Shown piece by piece: positions 41,979-49,857 of a stretch of 64,000 nt of DNA. The DNA comes from Candidatus Saccharimonadales bacterium (GTDB lineage Bacteria; Patescibacteriota; Saccharimonadia; Saccharimonadales; UBA4665): assembly GCA_036388415.1 (NCBI GenBank), contig DASVRW010000002.1, positions 124,001-188,000 on the forward strand. The letters are read 5' to 3'. The notes under the pieces are model-generated. The model made no database searches. It worked only from the letters and a program-made list of their open reading frames with translations, and had not been told where the DNA came from. Position 1 is the first letter of the stretch, and each line of letters opens with the position of its first letter. The position numbers were made by a program, and so were the translations under genes.

Positions 41979-42647
41979 ATGACCGAACGTATGGCAGAAG
42001 ATACAACTAGTACAACGACGACACAGACAAAGATGACAGCCCGCAGCAGCAAGCCCTGGACCTGGCTGCTTGCTGGCTTATTGCTGGGAGCACTGCTGAT
42101 ACTTGGCATCCGGTTTGCCACTTATCAGCCCCACGCCGAAACGCACTACCACGCCAACTTCGCCGTATATATCAACGGCGTCCGCGAAGAGTTCAAGGAT
42201 CCGCAGTATTATCAAGAAGTCAAAATCTGCGACCTGCATGGCACTTCACCCCAGGCCCGGACGCATATGCATGATGAAGAAAACGGTGTTATACACGTCC
42301 ACGATGATGCCGTCACTTGGGGCCAGTTCTTCGAAAATGTCGGCTGGATTGTCGGGCCGGACTTTATTCGTTCGACGACGACCCTGTACCAGGCCGACGG
42401 CACCAATAAGCTCAATATCCTGCTCAATGGCCAGGATCTGACTGATCTGACGACTATTACCAATGAAGTGATTGATAATAAGGACCGGTTGTTGCTTAGC
42501 TACGGCCCAGTTGACCAGGCTGTACTGCAGCAGCAATACAAAACAGTAGCATCTGACGCTGGAGACTATAATAACCGCCAGGATCCTGCTTCCTGCGGCG
42601 GCCACGAAGCATCAGGCATCTCCGACCGGCTGCGCAATCTATTCTAA
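41979..42647 (+). CDS. Membrane-anchored His-rich extracytoplasmic protein
   Basis: 222 residues. A Thr-rich N-terminus, one helix (WLLAGLLLGALLILGIRFA) and an external domain rich in paired His follow: ETHYHANFAVYING, KICDLHG, THMHDEENGVIHVHDDAVTW. The His spacing could bind Cu, Zn or Ni. A later TLYQADGTNKLNILLNGQDL looks like a beta repeat. A few Cys (KICDLHG, ASCGGHE) could form a disulphide or take part in metal binding. Metal binding is inferred, not shown. Confidence 0.75.
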   Translation: MTERMAEDTTSTTTTQTKMTARSSKPWTWLLAGLLLGALLILGIRFATYQPHAETHYHANFAVYINGVREEFKDPQYYQEVKICDLHGTSPQARTHMHDEENGVIHVHDDAVTWGQFFENVGWIVGPDFIRSTTTLYQADGTNKLNILLNGQDLTDLTTITNEVIDNKDRLLLSYGPVDQAVLQQQYKTVASDAGDYNNRQDPASCGGHEASGISDRLRNLF

Positions 42648-42725
42648 TCTGTGCTTTATTTAACTTACAGCTATGTCCGCAGACCTTATGATACATAGTG
42701 TTAGTAACTAACGAGGAGAAACGCT

Positions 42726-42872
42726 ATGAGTATATTAGACGACGCCGCTGACAAGAGAAAAGATGTTCAGGAACGCCTGGATTCAACGCAGATCGATGAC
42801 AAAGCCAAAGAACAGATGGAAAAGATGCGGAACAAAGATTCAAACGACTCATCAGATTCCGACAAGATGTAA
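42726..42872 (+). CDS. 48-residue charged small protein
   Basis: SILDDAADKRKDVQERLDST followed by QIDDKAKEQMEKMRNKD and an Asp/Ser tail gives an all-charged, helix-prone, intrinsically soluble product. A consensus SD (GAGGAG) is 6 nt before the ATG, and a strong terminator follows the stop by about 15 nt. The unit therefore looks like a real independent gene despite its size. Function unknown. Confidence 0.7.
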   Translation: MSILDDAADKRKDVQERLDSTQIDDKAKEQMEKMRNKDSNDSSDSDKM

Positions 42873-42887
42873 TCCACGCATTGACAT

Positions 42888-42917
42888 AAAAAGAGCCCGT
42901 TATGGGCTCTTTTTTGT
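42888..42917 (+). terminator. Strong intrinsic terminator
   Basis: AAAAGAGCCC-GTTAT-GGGCTCTTTTTT: a 10-bp stem with a T tract, just after the small charged protein. Confidence 0.92.
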
Positions 42918-43008
42918 TTGAGCGACGTAGGATTATTGACAACGCATCGTCTCCGTAAGTAGAAATGATACTATCTGTTAGTTTCGAAAACCGCTGACAA
43001 TAATACTA

Positions 43009-43370
43009 TTGTCGACCAGTACAAGCCGGCGTTATAATCAGGGCTAGTATCGTGAGTGCTGGTCAACGTTGCTACGTGCTTTGTTTATCTTCCTACTCAC
43101 CTGCTTTACAACCCAAGTAGCATACTCACTAGTTTGTAACGGCCCTATAGGCTTCAACAGACAAAGCGTCACTGCAATTCTTATTCAAGCAAGATATATG
43201 GTCATCTGTAGGTTATCTCTAAGTCAACTTTAGGATTTCCCCGTAGAAACAAGTCGACTCCCGAACGGTAGCGCTTCTTGTATCCATATCTCCCCTGTTC
43301 TAATCCGTTCACTGATTGCAGCTATGCTAGTCAGTTCTCTTCATAAATTTTATCTTAGGAGCTTGAACCT
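43009..43370 (+). other. Promoter and roughly 325-nt untranslated leader or ncRNA candidate
   Basis: The 453-bp gap from 42918 to 43370 contains no convincing ORF. TTGTCG (43009-43014), 18 bp, then a perfect TATAAT (43033-43038) imply transcription from about 43045, which would reach the ATG at 43371 only after 325 nt. No known RNA family (tmRNA, RNase P, SRP, 6S) is recognised. It may be a long leader or a separate small RNA. Confidence 0.4.
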
Positions 43371-43658
43371 ATGAACGATTCTCGAAATGCACGTGTTATT
43401 AATAAAGAAGTCAATGTAACAAGCGTTTACTTTCGCCCCGGACGCCACCTCAAGGGATTCCCAAAGCGCATGGAGTATGAAGGCCGGGAGTATACATTCG
43501 TCGAATCCGGACTGCGCTACCTTGTCCAAAAGGGACAGCAGCTATTTGAAATTTTCGACATGACTGACGGCGCCCAGGATTACCGGTTGAAATTTGATAC
43601 AGATGCCCACGTCTGGACACTAATTGGCGTACGGGAGAACAATCATGTCACCGCTTAG
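43371..43658 (+). CDS. Small soluble protein, unknown
   Basis: 95 residues, basic at the start and then beta-rich (SVYFRPGRHLKGFPKRMEYE; FVESGLRYLVQKGQQLFEIF). An SD (TAGGAG) precedes the ATG by 10 nt. It is followed at about 100 bp by radC in the same direction. The content suggests a small SH3-like or nucleic-acid-binding fold, but no family is recognised. Confidence 0.72.
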   Translation: MNDSRNARVINKEVNVTSVYFRPGRHLKGFPKRMEYEGREYTFVESGLRYLVQKGQQLFEIFDMTDGAQDYRLKFDTDAHVWTLIGVRENNHVTA

Positions 43659-43757
43659 TCTCGTTACGCGCCCTAGTGCAGTGCATGCCGATATAACGCG
43701 GGATGAGAACCGTGGCGGTTCGCTGGCAGTATTGAGCAAGCCGAAGAGATTTACCGC

Positions 43758-44537
43758 TTGTTTTCCGAACCTGCTGGATTGGCTGAGCCTGAGGCAGCCG
43801 TGCAGCCACCCGCGCTGTACTCGCTGCAGGACAATGATATGGTGCTCGGCGAAGCCGATACGCCGTACGTGCTGCGCGTCCGTGATATGGAAAGCCAACA
43901 AAAGCCACGGGAGAGGATGATCAAATACGGTCCGCAGGATTTAAGCTTGGCCGAGATCATAGCTATCTTGCTGGGTGTCGGCACGCGGCGCGAGGAAGTC
44001 ATGGTCATGGCTCATCGCATACTCAAAGAATACGGCGAGCGCGCCCTGCTACGCGAAACCAGTCCCAAGCGGCTGGCGGCGTCACTGAACATTCCGCTGA
44101 CCAAAGCGTGCCAGTTGGTTGCCAGCTTTGAACTAGGACGACGGTTTTATGAAAATCGGGCTGGCAAGCCGACGGTTGTGCGTACCTCAAACCAAGCATA
44201 TCAGCACCTCAAAAACATGGGTGAATTGCAGAAGGAACAACTGCGGGCTTTATATTTGGGAGCTCGCTATCAGATTGTACACGAGGAGGTTATTTCTATG
44301 GGAAGTTTGACGGCTAATATCGTACATCCCCGCGAAGTATTTCAGCCGGCCATTACCTACGGAGCGGTAGCCGTGATCATCGCCCATAATCACCCTTCTG
44401 GTTCCCTGGAGCCGACACAAGCCGATGCAGAAGTCACCGACCAGTTGATTCAAGGCGGCAAACTGCTCGGAATTGATCTGCTCGATCATTTAATTATTGC
44501 GCGAGATGCATATCTTAGTATGATGGAAGAAGTATAA
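43758..44537 (+). CDS. radC: RadC/JAB-domain protein
   Basis: Up to 259 residues. The N-terminal RPRERLLKYG-like element appears as KPRERMIKYGPQDLSLAEII with a helix-hairpin-helix-like region. The C-terminal JAMM motif is HNHPSG with a downstream Asp (EPTQAD), the zinc site of a predicted metallopeptidase. RadC is widespread but its biochemical role is not settled. The start is uncertain: the TTG at 43758 opens the frame, but the ATG at 43839 (MVLGEADTPYV) is more conventional. Codons upstream of the TTG still look coding to about 43720. Confidence 0.9.
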   Translation: MFSEPAGLAEPEAAVQPPALYSLQDNDMVLGEADTPYVLRVRDMESQQKPRERMIKYGPQDLSLAEIIAILLGVGTRREEVMVMAHRILKEYGERALLRETSPKRLAASLNIPLTKACQLVASFELGRRFYENRAGKPTVVRTSNQAYQHLKNMGELQKEQLRALYLGARYQIVHEEVISMGSLTANIVHPREVFQPAITYGAVAVIIAHNHPSGSLEPTQADAEVTDQLIQGGKLLGIDLLDHLIIARDAYLSMMEEV

Positions 44538-44567
44538 GCTGCTTACGTTAAGGCAATAGGAGACAGT

Positions 44568-44852
44568 ATGAATCCAACAAATTACACCATCAAATCTCAT
44601 AGCACGACACTGAGCCACTTTCCAGCAGTACAACCAATAGTGCGCGATACGGATGACCATGCAGATGTCTCACAAGAACTGATGATGCATGCCCGTGCCC
44701 GCTCCGGGGATTATTTGATGACTCTCGCTATCGAGCTTGACGTAGTTGCCCAGGAACTTGCAGCCACCGATGCCGCCCTGGCACCAGAAATAGAACGACT
44801 CGTCGCTGAACTCATATATCTCAACCGCGACTACGCAATCCGCAAAAAGTAG
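44568..44852 (+). CDS. Small helical protein, unknown
   Basis: 94 residues: a polar N-terminus, then helices QELMMHARARSGDYLMTLAI and ELDVVAQELAATDAAL ending in RDYAIRKK. An SD (AGGAG) precedes the ATG by 5 nt. It follows radC by 30 bp in the same direction and may be co-transcribed. No family is recognised. Confidence 0.7.
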   Translation: MNPTNYTIKSHSTTLSHFPAVQPIVRDTDDHADVSQELMMHARARSGDYLMTLAIELDVVAQELAATDAALAPEIERLVAELIYLNRDYAIRKK

Positions 44853-44858
44853 CTCAGA

Positions 44859-45587
44859 TTATTTCGGCTGGTCTGGTAGCGGCATAGTTAGCTCAGATGC
44901 TGCATCTAATGGCGTGATCGTAATTTGAGTTGGTGCGTCTGAAGCAGGTTGCACAGACATCGCTTCAGTCGTCGGGGGTGTTTCAGTAGTAGTTACTGAA
45001 GCAGGTTGCGGGCTTTGGACTCCAGATACCGTTATAGGGGTTGCGTCGACGGTTGCAAGCGGCTGAGTGCTAGCCGGAGTAGTTTCTTGAATATTCGGTG
45101 TCGGAATTAATGGAGGAATATTAGTAGTTTTAGGACTGATGTCAGGTTGCTCCATAGCCGCCTCTGCTGTACTACGAGCAGCCGGTTGCGGAAATGTTGC
45201 AGGTATCGTCGCTTGGTTCGATGCTGTTGTGGGTCCTGCCGTAGAATCGCTCATGGCAGCATCCAACTGATTGTTGGCGGCTTGCAACGGTTCGGTTTTC
45301 GGATTTGTGGATATATCTGGCTTGAGCTGCCCCAACCCGATTGTTGCATCGGAGCTAGCGTCATTTAGTACAGATTGGCTGGTCGGTGAACGAGCCAATG
45401 GCTGCTTGCCAGAGTATGTCAGAGGGTTTTGAGTAAGATTGATCGACATATTCAATAGCGAAAGCCACACTACGACCAGACCGGCTGCCGTTACGGGCAA
45501 AATAATGGCCGCATTTATTCGACTGGCCCGGGTACCGAGTTTCTCGCGTGGTCCGTGGTGGATGCCCTTCCTCATAAAATATTTCAT
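44859..45587 (-). CDS. Membrane-anchored Ser/Thr/Pro-rich stalk protein
   Basis: 242 residues from the ATG at 45587 (SD GGAG, 8 nt); a TTG at 45599 is less likely. A basic N-terminus (KGIHHGPREKLGTRASRI), one helix (AAIILPVTAAGLVVVWLSLL) and about 190 external residues of low-complexity Pro/Thr/Ala/Gln with no recognisable catalytic domain follow. It resembles a cell-surface stalk or spacer, possibly a glycosylation target. The stop lies 6 bp from the convergent helical gene. Confidence 0.7.
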   Translation of the reverse strand: MKYFMRKGIHHGPREKLGTRASRINAAIILPVTAAGLVVVWLSLLNMSINLTQNPLTYSGKQPLARSPTSQSVLNDASSDATIGLGQLKPDISTNPKTEPLQAANNQLDAAMSDSTAGPTTASNQATIPATFPQPAARSTAEAAMEQPDISPKTTNIPPLIPTPNIQETTPASTQPLATVDATPITVSGVQSPQPASVTTTETPPTTEAMSVQPASDAPTQITITPLDAASELTMPLPDQPK

Positions 45588-45858
45588 CAGTTTCTCCAAA
45601 GGTTATACGTACTACGCTACCTCATGGTAGCTATACAGTCAGTTAGATATGATACCAACATACATAGAGCAATGTTTCACGTCAGTAATACCGCAGCTCA
45701 TATCATGCCGATACTGCAGCCAACCGGTGCAGAGTAATTAGCATAAATCATGAATAATCGTATATTATATAGTAATACCCCGCACTTTAATGAGGGCTGT
45801 TTATACGACTTGGCATCAGGCTGCTCTGTAAACAGGTATAAATAAAGAGAAGAATTGT

Positions 45859-47517
45859 ATGTTACTATCTGTTGCTATTGGTGAAAAATCATTCGGAGAT
45901 AAAGTCCTGTATCAGGGATTGCAGTTTTCTGTCCAAGAAAATGAAAAAGTAGGCTTGATCGGACGTAACGGTACGGGAAAATCTACGTTATTTAATATCA
46001 TAGCCGGCGATGATCTGGATTATGATGGAGAAATAATACTCAAGCGTGGATCTATTCTTGTCGCGAGCCGGCAGGAACATCACGGACACGAAGCCAAAAC
46101 GGTTCTCGAGTACATTCAGGGCGACCTACCGGACTACCAGAAGTTGGCGTACATACTCGATACCTACCCTGAAAGCATGGGTGATAGCACGCGTAAAATG
46201 CAGGAATACAGCGATGCACTCGAACGGTTCAGCGACCTCGGCTATTACCAGCTAGAGGATGAAATAGAACAGGCTTTTGAGCTGTATCAAATTGATAAAA
46301 CCAAGTTGCACAGCGAGCTTGGCAGCCTGAGCGGGGGCCAAAAACGCATGGTTGAACTCATGAAAGTGCAGCGCTCCCGCGGTCATATTGCACTCATCGA
46401 CGAACCGACCAACCACATGGACTACATCGCCAAAGAAGCTTTCGTAAAATGGCTCAAGGCGGCTCAAGAGGCGGTTGTTGTCATTACCCACGACCGTGAT
46501 GTACTGCGCAGCGTCGACCGGATTATCGAAGTCCGCGACGGAGCTGCCTATGCCTTCCGCGGTAATTATGACGATTATCTCCGCACCAATAAAAGCCAGG
46601 TAACTTCACAGGTCAACGAATACGATATTACGCAGAAGCGGATTCGCAACCTGCAGGAAGATGTCATCCGGTTTCAGCGGCTCAAGGAAAAATCCCGCGA
46701 CCCTGGTACCATTCGGCGTTTCAAGTCGCAGGAGCAAAAGGCTCGAGACGATTTGCGCGATCTGCAGTCACTCGAAAAACCTTCATTCTGGATCGACCAG
46801 GAATCAGCCAGCAGTATGAACGATAAAATGTCGGCTTCCTATGAAAAATATAAAGCTCAAAATATTCGTATTAGAACTGCGACCAAAGAGTCTGCCTCGC
46901 ACCGTCTGCTGATTCAGGCCGACAAACTCAGTCTGGGGTACGGCGACAATCCCCTGTTTGCCGACATCAGCTTCGGGCTGCATGAATCAGAACGAATCCG
47001 CCTGCATGGCCGTAACGGTGCCGGCAAAACGACGTTGATTCAGTCAATTATGGCTCAAGCTCATGGAACTACTGCCGGCAGTAAGCGTTTCGCGGGTACG
47101 ATCGCCACCGAGAAGGATTTGAAGATAGGCTTGTACGAACAAGAAATCAATCCAAAATATCTGCCGCTTCCACTGTCGCAGGCGCTTGAGCAGGTCCTGA
47201 TGGACAAAGACTCGCCGTCCAGCCCGCAGCGTATCAAGCAGCTACTCAGTGACTATCTGTTCAACCCGGCTTCAGATGGTGATATGCCGGTGCAGCGGCT
47301 GAGTGGTGGCCAGAAGGCCCGCTTCCAGCTGATTAGTATGTTAGCGGACGATCCACTGGTACTCATTCTCGACGAACCGACCAACCACCTTGATCTTCCA
47401 AGTATCGAGGAGCTGGAGCACGCACTAACGGCTTACCACGGTGCCATCATATACATATCCCACGACAGTTATTTTGCTGATAAGTTGGGTGGCAAGATGA
47501 TTGCGATCGGCGACTAA
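45859..47517 (+). CDS. ABC-F family ATPase
   Basis: 552 residues with two ABC domains and no membrane part. Domain 1 has GLIGRNGTGKSTLF, LSGGQKRMVELMK and ALIDEPTNHMD. The charged inter-domain linker (QKRIRNLQEDVIRFQRLKEK) is the P-site tRNA interaction motif region. Domain 2 has LHGRNGAGKTTLI, LSGGQKARFQLIS and LILDEPTNHLD. ABC-F proteins act on ribosomes; some protect from antibiotics, others tune translation. Which type this is cannot be told. A weak SD (AGAGAAG) precedes the ATG. Confidence 0.92.
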   Translation: MLLSVAIGEKSFGDKVLYQGLQFSVQENEKVGLIGRNGTGKSTLFNIIAGDDLDYDGEIILKRGSILVASRQEHHGHEAKTVLEYIQGDLPDYQKLAYILDTYPESMGDSTRKMQEYSDALERFSDLGYYQLEDEIEQAFELYQIDKTKLHSELGSLSGGQKRMVELMKVQRSRGHIALIDEPTNHMDYIAKEAFVKWLKAAQEAVVVITHDRDVLRSVDRIIEVRDGAAYAFRGNYDDYLRTNKSQVTSQVNEYDITQKRIRNLQEDVIRFQRLKEKSRDPGTIRRFKSQEQKARDDLRDLQSLEKPSFWIDQESASSMNDKMSASYEKYKAQNIRIRTATKESASHRLLIQADKLSLGYGDNPLFADISFGLHESERIRLHGRNGAGKTTLIQSIMAQAHGTTAGSKRFAGTIATEKDLKIGLYEQEINPKYLPLPLSQALEQVLMDKDSPSSPQRIKQLLSDYLFNPASDGDMPVQRLSGGQKARFQLISMLADDPLVLILDEPTNHLDLPSIEELEHALTAYHGAIIYISHDSYFADKLGGKMIAIGD

Positions 47518-47558
47518 ACGCCTTTATAGACACCGGGCTATGTGCGAATATGTTAGCG

Positions 47559-47592
47559 TGACATCAAGGCTGCCCACATGATGTCAAAATTT
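47559..47592 (+). terminator. Hairpin after the ABC-F gene
   Basis: TGACATCA (47559-47566) and TGATGTCA (47579-47586) form a perfect 8-bp stem with a 12-nt loop, followed by AAAATTTG. A second weaker hairpin (CCCGTCTG/CAGATGGG) follows at about 47602-47628. The weak T tract makes termination uncertain. Confidence 0.45.
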
Positions 47593-47644
47593 GTTACGGC
47601 CCGTCTGCATGAATGTACAGATGGGATTAACGCGCTCGGATAGC

Positions 47645-47881
47645 TTAGCGATTACAGACGATGACCCGCATGTGGGGCACTAATTGACGCGCTTCTTTAT
47701 AGGTCATGCCGACTGTCACGCCGTAAGCCTTGGCTTGTTTAGAACATGATGTTATGTAGTAGCGGTTAAGATTCCGGCGCGGGCTGAGTGATGGCCGATA
47801 GCGTTTGGCAGGCGGCGTTATGTCACGGGCAAAAGCCCAAAAATATTTTTGATTCATGGCGTTTGTAAGCGAAAGTTGCAT
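47645..47881 (-). CDS. 78-residue protein resembling a fragment of Y-family DNA polymerase
   Basis: The C-terminal half, CSKQAKAYGVTVGMTYKEAR then LVPHMRVI, matches the finger-domain motif of DinB/UmuC-type polymerases (SYEARKFGVRSGMP...ALCP). The catalytic acidic residues of the palm and everything downstream are absent. The ATG has a strong SD (GGGGAGGGG), so it may be a real mini-protein and not only debris. Either a relic of a lost polymerase or a small DNA- or partner-binding domain is possible. Confidence 0.55.
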   Translation of the reverse strand: MQLSLTNAMNQKYFWAFARDITPPAKRYRPSLSPRRNLNRYYITSCSKQAKAYGVTVGMTYKEARQLVPHMRVIVCNR

Positions 47882-48281
47882 GTGAATAGTCCCCTCCCCA
47901 AAAAAGTAATGATATATACAGATGTCTCACGCGACGGATGCTGTGGAAGTGATCGAAATAGACGGCCCATAGGCCAAAAAACAAAACGGTAAATGATAGT
48001 AAGAAACAGTATTCAGAAGATTAAAATGAAGTTCGGACTAGTGAAGTTTGAGATGGCTCGTGCAGTGACCGAAGTGTGCTGGCCGATGTATGGAAGTCTG
48101 CGCGTAGGTGACCAAGCAAGTTATGTTGGGTACACGTGCACGACTATTCATATTATACATAAAGCTTGCGCAAAGTACTAAAAGATTATAAAAAGCTTAT
48201 GCTTAGGGCGGTATTACACATATCTATCTATGCTGAGTGCAGCACGAAGCGTGGCCAAGCACTGAACTTAAAACGTAGATG
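47882..48281. other. 400-bp gap, nothing assigned
   Basis: This AT-rich stretch has only short, unconvincing frames on both strands and no clear promoter, terminator or RNA motif. The SD of the 47645-47881 gene lies at its left edge. It also contains the downstream region of the receiver-kinase gene. Confidence 0.5.
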
Positions 48282-49403
48282 CTATGCAGTAACTTTGATC
48301 GGAACTTGTATGATAAAACTAGTACCGCTGCCGATTTTGGATTGTACCTGGATTGTTCCGTTGTGCAGTTCGATCACCTCTTTAGACCAGTAGAGTCCGA
48401 GCCCAGTACCTCCGACTTTTACAGAGAGCGGATTATCAATACGTGAGAATTTTTTGAATAATTTGTCGAGGTCCTTTTCGGCAATCCCGACACCCTCATC
48501 CTGAATGATAATTGTTGCCGACTGGTCGGTATCGGCGGCGACGCTGACAGTAATTCGCTTGCCGACTGGTGAATACTTGCTAGCATTGTCGATCAGATTA
48601 CCGAGCGCCATGCGCATGTATTCGGTATCGATATCCGCGATGATGGGTTTGCTGTCGTCAATATCATACGTGAGCGTCTGTTCACGGTTAGAAAGCAACG
48701 ACGCCATGTCATGCAAAATACTTTCAAGTAGTTTACCGATATCGGTCGGTGCCTGCTTGAGCGTGATTTTTTTGAGATCAAGCTTAGCGACACGCAGGAT
48801 ATCGTTGACGACTTGGATTTGACGTTCGTTGCTTTCGTAGGCGCTACGCAAAAATTTGTCTTGTTCGGGCGTAATGTCGCCCGCGTATCCCTCGAGAATC
48901 ATGCCGACGTACTGCTTGACTGCCGTTGCAGGTGTACGTAGTTGGTGTGAGGCAAGAGCGATGAATTCATCTTTTGACCGGTTGATTTCGATTAATTGGT
49001 GTACGCGCTGAGCTTCTATCAGCTTTCGTTGCAGGCTATACCGAAGGACACGGGATAATAATTCGCTGTCCAAGGCTCCCTTCACGAGGTAGTCGGCAAC
49101 GCCCATTTTCATGGCCCGGCGTTCGACATGCTCGTCACCAGCTCCCGTCAAAATTATGAACGGCTCCGGACGCTGCACAAGGTCAAAGTCACTGAGTAGC
49201 TCCAGGCCATTTTCGGCACCGAGCCGATAATCAACCAGGTATATGTCATGGCTGGCCTGCGTAATGAGCTTTTTAGCCTTCGATAGATTTGATTCCCATT
49301 CGATTCTAAATGGTGATTGCGGAATTTTGGCAATCAAATTACGTATGATCAGGTAATCATCTTCATCATCATCGATCAGTAGAACATTTAAGCTATCAGA
49401 CAC
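48282..49403 (-). CDS. Receiver-histidine kinase (REC-HisKA-HATPase)
   Basis: 373 residues, GTG start. An N-terminal receiver (LLIDDDEDDYLIIRNLI; phospho-acceptor Asp in YLVDYRLGAENG) is followed by a HisKA H-box (FIALASHQLRTPATAVKQYV) and an HATPase domain (LGNLIDNASKYSPVGKRI; IQDEGVGIAEKDL; GGTGLGLYWSKEVIELHNG). There is no membrane segment. The receiver probably takes phosphate from the partner kinase and controls this second kinase. It overlaps the upstream receiver gene by 8 bp. Confidence 0.93.
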   Translation of the reverse strand: MSDSLNVLLIDDDEDDYLIIRNLIAKIPQSPFRIEWESNLSKAKKLITQASHDIYLVDYRLGAENGLELLSDFDLVQRPEPFIILTGAGDEHVERRAMKMGVADYLVKGALDSELLSRVLRYSLQRKLIEAQRVHQLIEINRSKDEFIALASHQLRTPATAVKQYVGMILEGYAGDITPEQDKFLRSAYESNERQIQVVNDILRVAKLDLKKITLKQAPTDIGKLLESILHDMASLLSNREQTLTYDIDDSKPIIADIDTEYMRMALGNLIDNASKYSPVGKRITVSVAADTDQSATIIIQDEGVGIAEKDLDKLFKKFSRIDNPLSVKVGGTGLGLYWSKEVIELHNGTIQVQSKIGSGTSFIIQVPIKVTA

Positions 49404-49857
49404 TGGTTCCCTCGTTTTTGGCTGGCAATTCTACGATCTCGAACCAGTATTTACCGAGTGTTTGTATAACCTGCAGTAAGCCCTCGAACGTGACGGGCTT
49501 GGTTATGAATGAGTTGACGCCAAGCTGATATGACTTATATATATCTTCCTCCGCTTTTGACGTCGTAAAGACCACAACGGGAATGTTTTTGAGTTCTTCG
49601 TCTGATTTGATCTCACGAAGCGCTTCCCGGCCATCTTTCTTCGGCATGTTGAGATCAAGCAGTATCACGCCGGGGCGGGCATGCTCGCGTTCACCTTGAT
49701 ATTCGCCGCGTCCTTTTAGGTAATCCAGCAGTTCCTCGCCGTCTTTGACGCGGTGCAAGGTATTAAGCAGCTTACTTTCTTCCAAAGCCTTTTTGGTTAA
49801 AAGATAATCATCGTCATCGTCATCGGCCATTAGTATGACTATTCCATTTTGGTTCAT
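49396..49857 (-). CDS. Stand-alone receiver, Rcp1-like
   Basis: 153 residues. VILMADDDDDDYLLTKKALE supplies the acidic pocket, VILLDLNMPKKDGREALREI the phospho-acceptor Asp, VVVFTTSKAEEDI the Thr/Ser and VNSFITKPV the Lys. The extended loop GRGEYQGEREHARPG and C-terminal helix are typical of Rcp1-type receivers paired with phytochrome-like kinases. There is no output domain. Its ends overlap both neighbours in the operon. Confidence 0.93.
   Translation of the reverse strand: MNQNGIVILMADDDDDDYLLTKKALEESKLLNTLHRVKDGEELLDYLKGRGEYQGEREHARPGVILLDLNMPKKDGREALREIKSDEELKNIPVVVFTTSKAEEDIYKSYQLGVNSFITKPVTFEGLLQVIQTLGKYWFEIVELPAKNEGTSV

Noticed and set aside
47993-48181. 62-residue plus-strand frame in the 400-bp gap
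   Set aside because: No SD, no domain, and unlikely composition; left unassigned.
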